Assembly (NCBI GenBank): GCA_903887415.1
Contig: CAISPO010000012.1
Location: forward strand, 1 to 64,000
Source of the DNA: an uncultured Bacteroidota bacterium
GTDB taxonomy: Bacteria; Bacteroidota; Bacteroidia; Chitinophagales; Chitinophagaceae
Reading direction: 5' to 3'
Length of the DNA: 64,000 nt
Below, piece by piece: positions 46,801 to 55,136 of this stretch. The stretch's first letter is position 1; each line of letters opens with the position of its first letter. Under the pieces are notes generated by a model. That model made no database searches, was not told the DNA's origin, and saw only the letters and a program-made list of their open reading frames with translations. The translations under genes and the position numbers were made by a program.

Positions 46801-47287
46801 CCATGCCCGCGCGTATCTGGTGTTGCAGGTCATTATGCGCTCCCGTGAAATACACTACCAGCTTATCGCCCACCAGGTTCACCGTGCCGCCCTTGGCATT
46901 GCCTATGCCTTGCGCCTCATCTTTCAGCCCTACATTCGATTGGCGGTACTCGTCATAAGAATTATACAGAATGATATTGAACCGTTTGGGAAATTGGCCG
47001 CCCAGTTTTTTTTCTATCAGGGCAATATCATCCTCCGCCTCTTCAGCCACATACCTGCCTAGCTGCCTGCCTGCCTTGTCGTAGTGATATACCCGGAAAT
47101 GCTTGGTATCAAAATACTTCCATTGAAACTTCCGGTACTGCAGCCTGTTCTGCCCAAACGTTTCTGTGTAGGACTGACCTTTGACCATGTACGGCATCAC
47201 AGCAACAAATAAAAGCAGCATTGCTTTTATCGTTGCACTCCATTTTACGCCTATAGCTTTGTAATGGTAATTACCCCTTTCAGCCAT
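43877..47287 (-). CDS. Large envelope protein: degenerate peptidase-like, propeller and outer-membrane barrel regions
   Basis: About 1136 residues from the ATG at 47287; an ATG at 47311 is also possible. Signal peptide ending near Val-Lys-Gly-Gln. Residues about 25-250 resemble a gluzincin peptidase: F-R-V-Y-H-Y, then H-Q-I-R-A-G in place of HExxH, then L-P-E-W-V-T-D-G. The normal Glu is missing, so this part is probably not catalytic. Residues about 300-640 are TolB/PD40-like propeller blades (I-R-V-S-P-R-G-S-D-I-C-Y-V-V-W). A charged linker follows, and the last 380 residues resemble an outer-membrane barrel of surface-antigen type ending in Asp-Phe. Transcribed divergently from the hydrolase gene. 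Confidence 0.7.
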   Translation of the reverse strand: MAERGNYHYKAIGVKWSATIKAMLLLFVAVMPYMVKGQSYTETFGQNRLQYRKFQWKYFDTKHFRVYHYDKAGRQLGRYVAEEAEDDIALIEKKLGGQFPKRFNIILYNSYDEYRQSNVGLKDEAQGIGNAKGGTVNLVGDKLVVYFTGAHNDLQHQIRAGMARVVMERMMFGENFKKMVKNALLLNLPEWVTDGYISYLVDGWDAKSNSEWKSLLDARPDAGFYALSEQYPELAGKAFWKFVSSQYSNNTVKQLLYSMQQKTSLNKATTDKANLGLKVTKAYDSCINFYKGVYAQDALKQETPDSTKGLIALKVPKDNSIIRDIRVSPRGSDICYVVWKDGEFTVYDQKTAKEQETATLLTGGQKDLTEQTDPTYPMIAWSNTGYKMALLYKKGKTMRIRVYNSLKGRTNDYVIPKNRFDRVLSMAFMAVEDEDRLVFSAIRKSQTDLYMFTFKGSKMTNITDDVWDDVSPEFISGGSRTGILFLSNRPKPNLDVPLGVNELPTGPMNAFFYDTKTNRTELLQLTNTKTGHISQPIQYGLDNFAYLNDSNGINNKYVVLFARDRHNKDSAYSVPITNYTTSILSQQYNLASGDVADVVQEEDRYMVYFHELQMPGVNATVKNLSPTILSVEKHEPKTSTGNGSSPLPFSPGKYKAEEEEQPEQPEIKGGNAFQSEFSDTTAMPKKKVKNKPNNIYNASKASGSADSSLLTEITDSAYLNMKPTPYRLSFKPDFFSVKLDNSILFSQYQSIASNGGQYNNPSLSALTTLAMNELMEDQKITAGFQLPINLSASAYFLQYQNLKKRLDWGILFLRTTDKAYENVEYVGSKGILVQPQLFKSVSNMVEADFSYPLDRVRSIRFHTALRQDKSIEKITDVMSLAYPVPNTVTYTSVSRLEYVFDNTITPVLNISNGTKFKVYAEELYGLNNGNKSCYNIGLDIRNYQKLYKNFILANRLAYAHSDGNSEVEYLAGGVDNWMSPKQAAGGSQAPADNYGFQTLGTSLRGYDQYARVGNNFAVFTTELRLPVLTTFLHRPIQSAILKNLQVEGFCDIGDAWNAFLPTAANRSTTYNYPSNPSQASPLNNVFLTLSVTNGVAVGYGGGLRTTLFGYFVRTDLAWSIDDPKKPVLYFSLGTDF

Positions 47288-47295
47288 TATTGCCT

Positions 47296-47303
47296 TACTT
47301 TTG
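47296..47303 (+). promoter_or_regulatory. -7 box of the metallo-hydrolase gene
   Basis: TACTTTTG, 33 bases before the ATG at 47337. Matches TAnnTTTG. Confidence 0.5.
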
Positions 47304-47336
47304 CCATACAAATTACTAAAATTACACCATTCCGAT

Positions 47337-47975
47337 ATGTTAAATGTTAACTATTTTACTTTCAATGCTTTTGAGGAGAACACCTATATCATTGCCAATG
47401 AAAAAAAGCAATGCTGGATCATAGACCCCGGCATGTACCAGCAGGATGAAAAAGAAGCCCTTTTTTCCTTCATCGACGACAAACAATTACAACCACAGGC
47501 CATCATAAATACCCATGCACACCTCGACCATATCTTTGGTGTGCAGGCGCTCATGGACAAGTACCGCATCCCTTTTCTCCTTCACGAGCACGAAACAGAA
47601 GTGCTCAAAATGGCCGCAGGCTCTGCCACCATGTTCGGCTTCGATTTCAGGGATGTTCCCAAGCCCACAGCCTATATCACGGAGGGTAAGCCACTGCAGC
47701 TTGGCGATGATACCCTGCAGGTGTTCCACACACCCGGCCACTCCCCGGGCAGCGTGTCGTTCTACTATCCCGCGGGCAACTGGATCATTTCCGGCGATGT
47801 CCTTTTCTCGGGCAGCATAGGCCGCACAGACCTGCCCGGCGGCAACTTCGATACCCTGATAAAAAGCATCCGTACCCATCTCTTCACCCTTCCCGGCGAA
47901 ACCACAGTTCTCTCGGGCCATGGCCCGGCAACTACCATTGCTGAGGAGAAAAAACATAACCCGTTTTTGAAATAG
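47337..47975 (+). CDS. Metallo-beta-lactamase-fold hydrolase
   Basis: A 212-residue cytoplasmic protein from the ATG at 47337. H-A-H-L-D-H (His60-x-His62-x-Asp64-His65) is the HxHxDH metal motif. H-T-P-G-H-S-P-G-S gives the third metal His, D-V-L-F-S-G-S-I-G-R-T-D the bridging Asp, and S-G-H-G-P the final His. The compact size and G-R-T-D-L-P-G-G segment resemble glyoxalase II or YcbL-type hydrolases, acting on thioesters such as S-lactoylglutathione. The substrate is not defined. Confidence 0.88.
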   Translation: MLNVNYFTFNAFEENTYIIANEKKQCWIIDPGMYQQDEKEALFSFIDDKQLQPQAIINTHAHLDHIFGVQALMDKYRIPFLLHEHETEVLKMAAGSATMFGFDFRDVPKPTAYITEGKPLQLGDDTLQVFHTPGHSPGSVSFYYPAGNWIISGDVLFSGSIGRTDLPGGNFDTLIKSIRTHLFTLPGETTVLSGHGPATTIAEEKKHNPFLK

Positions 47976-48344
47976 AAGATCGTTGTCCCAGCCACATTGC
48001 CGCTATCATCGTCCGTTGTCGCACCCTTGTACTTCCTGTTCTCTAAAACGGTTAACTGCTCCTGTGCCCCACCCTCGGCAGTATCTGTAGGGTCGGCATG
48101 CGCATATAGTGTATCCATAATTTACGTCCTCGGCGAGTCTCCACTCCTTCAGCAGGACTCGCTGATACTCGCGCGTGTATTCGATTATGGCCCTCGCACT
48201 TTCAGATTTTCAAATCGAAAGCCATGTTTGGAGTTTCTTTTCCCATCAAGAGATTTCTAATGAAATACTTTAGCGCCGTAATTCGCCCACTCACCATTTA
48301 TTCCTCCACTTTTTTTACATTTATAGCCTCGAATTCCATGAAAT
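47976..48344. other. Intergenic region with an inverted repeat
   Basis: 369 bp with no convincing gene. GCGAGTC (48133-48139) and GACTCGC (48156-48162) form a 7-bp inverted repeat, with further ACTCGCG copies up to about 48173. A minus-strand open frame from an ATG at 48118 reads plausibly for about 47 codons but then runs antisense through the hydrolase gene (see findings). Confidence 0.4.
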
Positions 48345-51014
48345 ATGATAGATACACCACGATACAAGGAGCTGCAGGCTTTACTGGCCACACAAACCGA
48401 TGAGAAAGCGCGCGTGGACACGCAACTGAATATAGCCGAAGAAGTAAAGAACTTTGAGGTGGACGATGCCGCGCAGATGGCCAATGACATTATCCGTCAT
48501 TCCCGCACCATTGGTTATCCCAGCGGCATAGGGCGCGGGCTTTGCCTCAAGGGTTTCTGCAACCGCCTGAAGGGCGAATATGATGCCGGGATAGATGTGC
48601 TCGAAGAAGCGCTTTCCATCGCACGCAAGATCCATGATAAAAACATGGAGGCAACAGCGCTGTATTACCTCGGCAATATCTTCCGTGACCTCGGCGACCT
48701 CGCCCGTGTGTTCAATCATTATGAAAAAGCCCTGGCCATAAATGAAGAGCTGGGTGAAGAATATTACCAGTCGGTGATCCTGTCCAGCATATCCAACCTG
48801 CTTTACGACCTCAACGACTACGACAGCGCGCTGGAATATGCCCTGAAATGCCTGCCTATTTTTGAGCGGGTGCATAATGTGAACAGCCTGCTCAACATCT
48901 ATAACACCCTTGGCAACATCTACTTTAAAAAAGAATCGCTGGACGAGGCGCTGCATTATTTCGAAGAGAACCTGAACCGCTCAGAGCCGGATACTGCTGC
49001 ATTTGTACTGGCAGAAAGCGGTGTGGGAAAGGTATATTACAAAATGCAGGATTTTGCACAAGCCAACAAAAACCTTACACATGCCCTTCGGGAGGCCCAG
49101 GCGCTGGGCAATGCCGAGGTGCAGATCATTTGCCTGTTCTATCTCGGCCGCATGAGCATGGACAATGAGAACTACCGTGAGGCGGTCAAGTCGCTGGATG
49201 CCGCATATCAGCTTGCCGGTGAGTACACCCGCCGCCACGATATGATGAGCATACACGAGGTACTGTCTGTGTTGTATGACAAAATGGGGGATATTCCCAA
49301 AGCCTTCTATCATCTCAAGTCATTTGAAAAGCTCAAGGAAGATATATTCAAGCAGGCTACCCTAAATAAGCTGAAGAACCTGCAGGTGCGACAGGAGACA
49401 GAACTGGCTCAGAAAGAAAAAGAAGTGGCCGAGCGTACCGCCTTCCTCAAGCACCAGTTCATGGCCAATATGAGCCATGAGATACGCACACCTATGAATG
49501 CCATAGTGGGCCTTACCCGCCTGCTGCTCACCAAAGATCCCAAACCGGAACAGCTTCGCTACCTCAACGCTATCCAGCTTTCTTCAAATAATCTGCTCGT
49601 AATTATCAACGATATTCTCGACCTCTCCAAGATCGAAGCGGGCAAAATAATTATTGAGCACATCGACTTCTCCATACATGAGGTGGTGCAGAGCGTGAAG
49701 GATATGCTGATGGTAAAAGTGGAAGAAAAGAAAATAGAGTTGCTGCTTACGATTGATCCTGCTATTCCAAAAAGGCTCGTGGGTGATCCTACGCGGCTAA
49801 ACCAGGTGCTCATAAACCTGGCAGGTAATGCAGTAAAATTTACCGACAAGGGCCATGTGGAGATAAAGCTGACCCTGAAGAAAAAAGAAGAAAATAAATT
49901 GTGGATTGACTTTGACGTTATTGATACCGGCATTGGAATTGGCGCTGAATATATAGACACTATATTCGACAGCTTCACCCAGGCTGGCGCCGATACTACC
50001 CGTAAGTTTGGGGGCACAGGGCTGGGGCTCACAATATCCAAGCAGCTTACCGGCCTTATGGGTGGCGAAATAATAGTACGCAGCATATTGGGCACGGGCA
50101 CCACATTTACCTGCGCAATACCGTTTGAGGAGGCCGATGTGCAAGACCATGCAAAAAAAGAAAACCTGCTGGATGCAAGGTCTATGGAGCGGCTGAACCG
50201 CCTGAAGGTGCTGCTGGTAGAGGATAATGAATTTAACCGGATGGTGGCCGAGGATACCCTCAAAGAGACCATACCCGGCATCAGGGTGCAAATAGCGGTG
50301 AATGGCCAGGAGGCGGTGGACCGGCTGAAAAAGGAAATGTTTGATGTGGTGCTGATGGATATACAAATGCCCGTGATGGACGGCGTAACGGCAACCAAAA
50401 TGATCCGCAGGACCTTGCCGGAACCAGCAAGGAGTGTGCGCATCATAGCCATGACAGCCAATGTGCTGCAGGAGGATGTGCAGGAGTACTTCAGCATAGG
50501 CATGAACGCCTATGTGTCAAAACCATTCCAGGCCGATGAGCTGCTCCTCAAAATGGATACAGTGATGGATATAGCACCCGAAAATGTGGCGCCCCGGGAT
50601 GGCGAAGCGGTAACGCAGGAGCCTGTGAAACAGCCGGAACCGGAAAAAGTAAAGCCGAAAACAATGCCACAGTTGCCTGACAAGGTTACTGACATGAATT
50701 TTCTGAAAACATTTACCGGAGGCAACCCGGAGAAACAGAAGAAGTACGTAGGCATGTTCCTGGAGAACGCACCCAAACTGCTGGACAGCATTGACCGCGC
50801 GATGGTGGTAAAAGATTACCCTGCTATAAAGATAGCCGCGCACTCCCTAAAGCCGCAGTTATCTTACATGGGCGTAAAGGAGGACGTAAGCAAAATATTC
50901 CTGATAGAACAATCTGCAGGAGAAGCCGCGCACTTCGATACCCTGCCCGATCTCGTGGCTAATCTAAAACACTTGTGCAGCAAGGCTTTCATAGAATTGA
51001 AGAACAATAATTGA
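48345..51014 (+). CDS. TPR-containing hybrid histidine kinase with receiver and HPt domains
   Basis: An 889-residue soluble phosphorelay protein. Residues about 1-335 are tetratricopeptide repeats (Y-Y-L-G-N-I-F, A-L-E-Y-A-L-K-C-L), a sensor or protein-binding input. A coiled coil leads to the kinase domain with phospho-acceptor His378 in S-H-E-I-R-T-P. N, G1 and G2 boxes follow (N-L-A-G-N-A-V-K-F, D-T-G-I-G-I, F-G-G-T-G-L-G-L). The receiver has Asp672 in L-M-D-I-Q-M-P, and the HPt domain has His833 in A-A-H-S-L-K. No membrane helix was seen. The relay His-Asp-His could pass phosphate to the receiver protein encoded next, 91 bp downstream. Confidence 0.93.
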   Translation: MIDTPRYKELQALLATQTDEKARVDTQLNIAEEVKNFEVDDAAQMANDIIRHSRTIGYPSGIGRGLCLKGFCNRLKGEYDAGIDVLEEALSIARKIHDKNMEATALYYLGNIFRDLGDLARVFNHYEKALAINEELGEEYYQSVILSSISNLLYDLNDYDSALEYALKCLPIFERVHNVNSLLNIYNTLGNIYFKKESLDEALHYFEENLNRSEPDTAAFVLAESGVGKVYYKMQDFAQANKNLTHALREAQALGNAEVQIICLFYLGRMSMDNENYREAVKSLDAAYQLAGEYTRRHDMMSIHEVLSVLYDKMGDIPKAFYHLKSFEKLKEDIFKQATLNKLKNLQVRQETELAQKEKEVAERTAFLKHQFMANMSHEIRTPMNAIVGLTRLLLTKDPKPEQLRYLNAIQLSSNNLLVIINDILDLSKIEAGKIIIEHIDFSIHEVVQSVKDMLMVKVEEKKIELLLTIDPAIPKRLVGDPTRLNQVLINLAGNAVKFTDKGHVEIKLTLKKKEENKLWIDFDVIDTGIGIGAEYIDTIFDSFTQAGADTTRKFGGTGLGLTISKQLTGLMGGEIIVRSILGTGTTFTCAIPFEEADVQDHAKKENLLDARSMERLNRLKVLLVEDNEFNRMVAEDTLKETIPGIRVQIAVNGQEAVDRLKKEMFDVVLMDIQMPVMDGVTATKMIRRTLPEPARSVRIIAMTANVLQEDVQEYFSIGMNAYVSKPFQADELLLKMDTVMDIAPENVAPRDGEAVTQEPVKQPEPEKVKPKTMPQLPDKVTDMNFLKTFTGGNPEKQKKYVGMFLENAPKLLDSIDRAMVVKDYPAIKIAAHSLKPQLSYMGVKEDVSKIFLIEQSAGEAAHFDTLPDLVANLKHLCSKAFIELKNNN

Positions 51015-51105
51015 TACCAAATGGCATGGTATTTTTTAACTCCTAAAGATATTTTTCCACTTTGAGCATTATTTTTACTATTTTTCACCACTCGAAACAC
51101 TTTTT

Positions 51106-51612
51106 ATGGCAACAGAACAAAGCACACGTTATATTTTCCTCGTCGATGATGAGCCGATACAGAATGAAATGCTCAAGGATTATATCTCTGACCGGCATAA
51201 ATACAAGATAAAAACCTACGAAAGCGGTGAAACTGCCATTGCCGACCTGCACCTCAATCCGGAGATAATAGTGCTTGACTTCCATCTCAATGCGCACCTG
51301 CCCGATGCGCAGAATGGCGTGGAGGTGCTCAAAAAAATAAAAGAACTGCTGCCGGCTGCACAGGTCATCATGCTCTCTGGCCAGGACAAACTGGAAGTAG
51401 CTGTTGACAGTATGAAGTACGGCGCCTATGACTATGTTATAAAAGGCGAAACCGCCTTTTCGCGCATGGACAACATCCTCAACAACATCAATGAGCTCCA
51501 TGGTCTGAAACTGGCAGCCGGCTCCTATAAAAAGATAATCACCGCCCTCTGCATAGCTATTGTAGCCATTATGGGCCTCTCCATTTTCCTGGTAAGGAAA
51601 TGGGGCTCGTAG
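51106..51612 (+). CDS. Tail-anchored single-domain response regulator
   Basis: A 168-residue protein. Residues 6-130 are a receiver domain: acidic D-D-E near 13-15, phospho-acceptor Asp58 in V-L-D-F-H-L, Ser in M-L-S-G-Q and Lys in V-I-K-G. There is no DNA-binding or enzymatic output. Instead the C-terminus is one hydrophobic helix (about 144-162), L-C-I-A-I-V-A-I-M-G-L-S-I-F-L-V, followed by Arg-Lys. That is the topology of a tail-anchored protein with the receiver in the cytoplasm. Direct succession to the HPt-bearing kinase suggests it is that protein's partner. Confidence 0.85.
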   Translation: MATEQSTRYIFLVDDEPIQNEMLKDYISDRHKYKIKTYESGETAIADLHLNPEIIVLDFHLNAHLPDAQNGVEVLKKIKELLPAAQVIMLSGQDKLEVAVDSMKYGAYDYVIKGETAFSRMDNILNNINELHGLKLAAGSYKKIITALCIAIVAIMGLSIFLVRKWGS

Positions 51613-51627
51613 AAAGCTATTTTATTC

Positions 51628-51664
51628 AAAGACAAAAGCCCCGGGTTTCGGGGCTTTTGTCTTT
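51628..51664 (+). terminator. Strong bidirectional terminator
   Basis: AAAGACAAAAGCCCCG (51628-51643) and CGGGGCTTTTGTCTTT (51649-51664) pair perfectly over a 5-base loop. It lies between the convergent receiver gene and ispE and provides a T-rich arm in both directions. Confidence 0.85.
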
Positions 51665-51690
51665 TGCAGTATCTCTGCGGGAAATCCTTT

Positions 51691-52500
51691 TCACACATAA
51701 CACTCCAGAAACTTCACCCCTGCCTTTACCTCAACTCTCTTCCCTTTATCAAATATCCCAAAGATCGCAGACCCACTGCCGCTCATAGCCGCATACAAAG
51801 CGCCGCCATCATACAACTGCTGTTTTATATCTCCCAGTTCCGGGTGATGCTCAAAAACAGGCCCTTCAAAATCATTGCTGATGTGGCTTTTCCATTCCGT
51901 AACGGGAAGCGTAGCTAATTGCGCCAATCCGAACGGCGCAGGCCGCGGCGTTATCATCTGGAAAGCCTTGCCGGTGCTCACATGCACTGCCGGGCAGATA
52001 AGCTGTATGTTATATGCCGATAGGTCAATGCTCACGGGCGTCATCCGCTCTCCCCTGCCTTTTGCAAGTTGCGGTGTATTGTATATAAAGAACGGGCAGT
52101 CGCTGCCAAGCTGCAATGAGTGTGCTGCCAGTTGTCGTTTGTCCAGCCCCAGTTGGCAAAGATCATTTAGCAGCATCAACATCAAAGCTCCATCCGCAGA
52201 GCCGCCGCCCAGGCCTGCACCCATGGGTATGGCCTTATGCAGGAATATATCAAGCGCGGGTATTGTACCGGGATATTTTTCTCTAAGAAGTTCATACGCC
52301 TTCCATACCAGGTTGTTGTTGTCATCTCCGGCTACTGGCAATCCGCTCATATGGAGCCTCGTCTCCGGTGTAGGTACTATTTCCAGTACATCGCATACCG
52401 GCACTGGATAAAATACCGTCTCAATATCATGGTATCCATCATCCCGCCTTCGGGTGACATAAAGCCCAAGATTTATCTTACAATTCGGGAAACAGATCAT
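51691..52500 (-). CDS. ispE: 4-diphosphocytidyl-2-C-methyl-D-erythritol kinase
   Basis: A 269-residue GHMP-family kinase. It phosphorylates CDP-methylerythritol in the MEP isoprenoid pathway. K-I-N-L-G-L-Y at the start holds the catalytic Lys region. P-M-G-A-G-L-G-G-G-S-A-D is the GHMP phosphate loop. S-D-C-P-F-F contains the catalytic Asp. A-A-M-S-G-S-G-S-A-I-F-G near the end is the third motif. All expected elements are present at the normal length. A 23-bp T-rich repeat on its coding strand ends 3 bases before the ATG. Confidence 0.93.
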   Translation of the reverse strand: MICFPNCKINLGLYVTRRRDDGYHDIETVFYPVPVCDVLEIVPTPETRLHMSGLPVAGDDNNNLVWKAYELLREKYPGTIPALDIFLHKAIPMGAGLGGGSADGALMLMLLNDLCQLGLDKRQLAAHSLQLGSDCPFFIYNTPQLAKGRGERMTPVSIDLSAYNIQLICPAVHVSTGKAFQMITPRPAPFGLAQLATLPVTEWKSHISNDFEGPVFEHHPELGDIKQQLYDGGALYAAMSGSGSAIFGIFDKGKRVEVKAGVKFLECYV

Positions 52501-52503
52501 TTT

Positions 52504-52685
52504 AATTCAAAATTCAAAAGGCAAAAATCAAAAAGGGTTGTGGCAGAATCAAAGACTCTTTTATAAAGGGTGAAATTATGCGTATTTTTGAAAACAGTGC
52601 ATAAATTCAACTACCCGGAATTGCTATTACTCTTTTTGAAGGACTAATGTGCTTTTTTTGAATTTTGCCTTTTGAATTTTGAATT
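52504..52685. repeat. 23-bp inverted repeat forming the leaders of two divergent genes
   Basis: Positions 52504-52526 and 52663-52685 are perfect reverse complements over 23 bp, core TTTTGCCTTTTGAATTTTGA. Each copy lies 3-6 bases upstream of a start codon (ispE at 52500, ABC ATPase at 52692), in the same sense as the gene. Confidence 0.85.
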
Positions 52686-52691
52686 TCAAAA

Positions 52692-53405
52692 ATGAAAGAA
52701 GTAATCAGGCTTAAAGGTATTTGCAAAAGCTATTTCCTGGGCAAACAGGAGCTGCCTGTGCTCAAGGGCATCAACCTGCTCATCAGCCAGAATGAATATG
52801 TCGCGCTCATGGGGCCTTCCGGCTCCGGCAAGTCCACGCTTATGAATATTCTGGGCTGCCTGGATTCGCCATCAGCGGGTCAGTACATTCTCAATGGCAA
52901 GGACGTAAGTAATATGCAGGACGACCAACTCGCCGACGTGCGCAACGTGGAGATCGGCTTTGTATTTCAGCAGTTCAACCTGTTGCCACGGCTCACCGCC
53001 TGGGAAAACGTAGGCCTGCCGCTTATCTATGCCGGCGCAGGAAAGAAGGAGCGGGAAGAGCGCGCCCGCGCCATGCTGCAGAAAGTAGGCCTCAGCGACC
53101 GCGCCCATCATAAGCCCAATGAGCTTTCCGGCGGCCAGAGCCAGCGCGTGGCTATAGCCCGTGCGCTTATTAACAACCCGTCGCTACTGCTCGCCGATGA
53201 GCCCACTGGCAATCTTGACAGTAAAACATCTGTCGAGATTATGGACTTGTTTCGCACCATCCACGAAAGCGGCAACACCGTAGTGCTGGTAACGCACGAA
53301 GAAGATATAGCCAACTGTACCCACCGTGTAATAAGGATCAGGGATGGCCACGTAGAGACAGATACACGGCAACAACCAAGCGCGGCATCATTAGCTGCAC
53401 GATAG
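52692..53405 (+). CDS. LolD/MacB-type ABC transporter ATPase
   Basis: A 237-residue ATPase. Walker [10 protein letters not shown] (about 38-46), signature L-S-G-G-Q-S-Q-R, Walker [14 protein letters not shown] and switch [14 protein letters not shown] and the A-D-E-P-T-G-N-L-D form are typical of the LolD/MacB/FtsE group, which drives lipoprotein release or mechanotransmission rather than classic transport. The matching permease is not adjacent, so the exact system is unknown. S-G-G-Q-S-Q differs slightly from the usual S-G-G-Q-Q-Q. Confidence 0.9.
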   Translation: MKEVIRLKGICKSYFLGKQELPVLKGINLLISQNEYVALMGPSGSGKSTLMNILGCLDSPSAGQYILNGKDVSNMQDDQLADVRNVEIGFVFQQFNLLPRLTAWENVGLPLIYAGAGKKEREERARAMLQKVGLSDRAHHKPNELSGGQSQRVAIARALINNPSLLLADEPTGNLDSKTSVEIMDLFRTIHESGNTVVLVTHEEDIANCTHRVIRIRDGHVETDTRQQPSAASLAAR

Positions 53406-53452
53406 CATAGAAACCAGGAAAATCCTTTAATCTTCAGAATCAAGGTTCAGAC

Positions 53453-54010
53453 ATGTTCAAGATTTACACAAAAACAGGCGATAAAGGCGGCACAAGCCTC
53501 ATAGGCGGTGTGCGGGTGCCAAAGAACCACATCCGGATAGAAAGCTATGGCACTATTGATGAGTTGAACTCATACATCGGCATGGTGCGTGATATGGCCC
53601 AAAATGAGCAGATAGATACCTGGCTAAGAGAGATACAGGACCGCTTGTTTACCATAGGCTCCATACTAGCCACAACCCCGGATAAAGAAGTAAAAATGAA
53701 GCTGCCAGACCTACATGACGCGGATGTTACCTGGCTGGAGCAGCGCATAGATGAGATGAACGAAGTATTGCCGGAGATGCGCGCGTTCATCCTCCCGGGA
53801 GGTAACCTTGCCTCATCCACATGTCATGTGGCCAGGTGTGTATGCCGCAGGGCAGAGCGTATTTGTGTGGACATGCAGGAGCATCAGGAGCCGGTCGCTC
53901 CACTAGTCATACAATACCTCAATCGCCTGTCTGATTATTTGTTTGTACTGGCCCGCTACATCAGCCACATCAACAACGCCCCCGAAACGGAATGGAGAGC
54001 ACGGATTTAA
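53453..54010 (+). CDS. ATP:cob(I)alamin adenosyltransferase, PduO type
   Basis: A 185-residue enzyme that makes adenosylcobalamin. K-I-Y-T-K-T-G-D-K-G-G-T-S-L at the N-terminus is the PduO nucleotide-binding motif. Y-G-T-I-D-E-L-N-S and the C-terminal R-C-V-C-R-R-A-E-R complete the family pattern of the five-helix bundle. It lies 47 bp after the ABC ATPase gene. Its product is the cofactor of methylmalonyl-CoA-type mutases, and a B12-binding mutase-like subunit is encoded 2 kb away on the other strand. Confidence 0.92.
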   Translation: MFKIYTKTGDKGGTSLIGGVRVPKNHIRIESYGTIDELNSYIGMVRDMAQNEQIDTWLREIQDRLFTIGSILATTPDKEVKMKLPDLHDADVTWLEQRIDEMNEVLPEMRAFILPGGNLASSTCHVARCVCRRAERICVDMQEHQEPVAPLVIQYLNRLSDYLFVLARYISHINNAPETEWRARI

Positions 54011-54145
54011 TGTGCAGATTTGAAAATGTGCAAATTTGAAAATGCACAGATTTTGAAACCGACCGTAAGTAAGCCTGGAATACCGAACTAGCAGGCAAGG
54101 CGCACGGAAATCTGCACACTTGCACATTTAATTATTTGCACATTA
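54011..54145. repeat. Spacer made of TGTGCAAATTTGAAAA-type repeats
   Basis: TGTGCAGATTTGAAAA, then TGTGCAAATTTGAAAA and ATGCACAGATTTTGAAA, lie at 54011-54058. Inverted versions lie at 54111-54145. They fill most of the spacer between two convergent genes. Confidence 0.6.
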
Positions 54146-55105
54146 CTAAAGGTGCCACCACTCATGCTGATGGCTAAGCACCTTGTAGTAGAATGTAATG
54201 GTAACAGTAGAGTATGACTCGTTACCGCCATTGCCTCTCAGGTTACCTGCAGTATTAGGCAACTGGTTATTAAAATATTGCTCCTTATCTGCTACAGACT
54301 CAGCCAGCGACGCCTGCTCAGCAGACATATGGCTGTAGAAAGCGCGTGGGTCCACATATTTGCCGCTTACTCCGTCCAGGTACTTGGTAAACGTGTAACG
54401 GTACATGTATTCCAGGCCCAGGTTTAGGTGCTTGCCTATATCCCACTTCCATCCCAGGCCCAGCGGAATTGCCGGCTGCCATAATGAGTATTGCTTGGGA
54501 TAGCTGCCGCCCCAGCCCTGCCCTTCCAGGTCAAGGTCGTAGGTTTTCACATAAGTAGAACTGTTGCCCACCGTACTGTATGGCGTAAAGTGAAAAACAC
54601 CCACACCTGCCATGAAAACCAATTGCCCTCTTCTGTGTGCAGCTTTGCTCTCTGGGTTTATCCGGAACGGCGTTATTTCTAAAAGAAATGTTCCTTCATA
54701 GGTCTGGTCTTTGGCATTTTGCGCACGCAGGTAACGTTGCACCGGGTCGCTGCCTTCCAGCAAAACGCTGCCTGCCGCTGTAGCTTTGTCCTCATTCCAC
54801 TGGTCGGTAGCATATAGTACGCCGTAGTTCAGCATCATTCTTACCGCCAATGCAGGATGTATGGAGTAACGCCCAAACATACCACCCATAAAACACATCT
54901 TATCTGTATAGTGGCTGTTGGTATAATGGTCCAGGATCGACTGGGTGCCTACATTACCCCAGAGGTCGGTTTCTCCGATGTCCATACCTATAGACCACCC
55001 ATCAGGCTCTATATAAACCCGGTACGCATCTTGTGCATTTGCCTTTTGTGCAAATCCAATAGTGATACCTAAAATCAATAAGTTGCGGATAAACCTGGCA
55101 CGCAT
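54146..55105 (-). CDS. Predicted outer-membrane protein of unknown function
   Basis: A 319-residue protein with a signal peptide ending near Ala-Asn-Ala. The body has alternating Gly/aromatic strands (M-F-G-R-Y-S-I-H-P-A-L-A, L-G-L-E-Y-M-Y-R-Y-T-F-T-K) typical of the PorG-like or outer-membrane beta-barrel groups seen beside T9SS genes. It ends in T-V-T-I-T-F-Y-Y-K-V followed by a His/Trp tail, so the usual terminal Phe is absent. It lies 31 bp downstream of the enoyl-CoA hydratase gene but has no clear metabolic link. Function unknown. Confidence 0.62.
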   Translation of the reverse strand: MRARFIRNLLILGITIGFAQKANAQDAYRVYIEPDGWSIGMDIGETDLWGNVGTQSILDHYTNSHYTDKMCFMGGMFGRYSIHPALAVRMMLNYGVLYATDQWNEDKATAAGSVLLEGSDPVQRYLRAQNAKDQTYEGTFLLEITPFRINPESKAAHRRGQLVFMAGVGVFHFTPYSTVGNSSTYVKTYDLDLEGQGWGGSYPKQYSLWQPAIPLGLGWKWDIGKHLNLGLEYMYRYTFTKYLDGVSGKYVDPRAFYSHMSAEQASLAESVADKEQYFNNQLPNTAGNLRGNGGNESYSTVTITFYYKVLSHQHEWWHL

Positions 55106-55136
55106 GTATAGAAAATTTTGAGGATGAAGATATAAA

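Noticed and set aside
49559-50503. 314-codon minus-strand open frame inside the hybrid kinase
   Set aside because: Very Ser-rich antisense of the kinase domain; no start context or domain.
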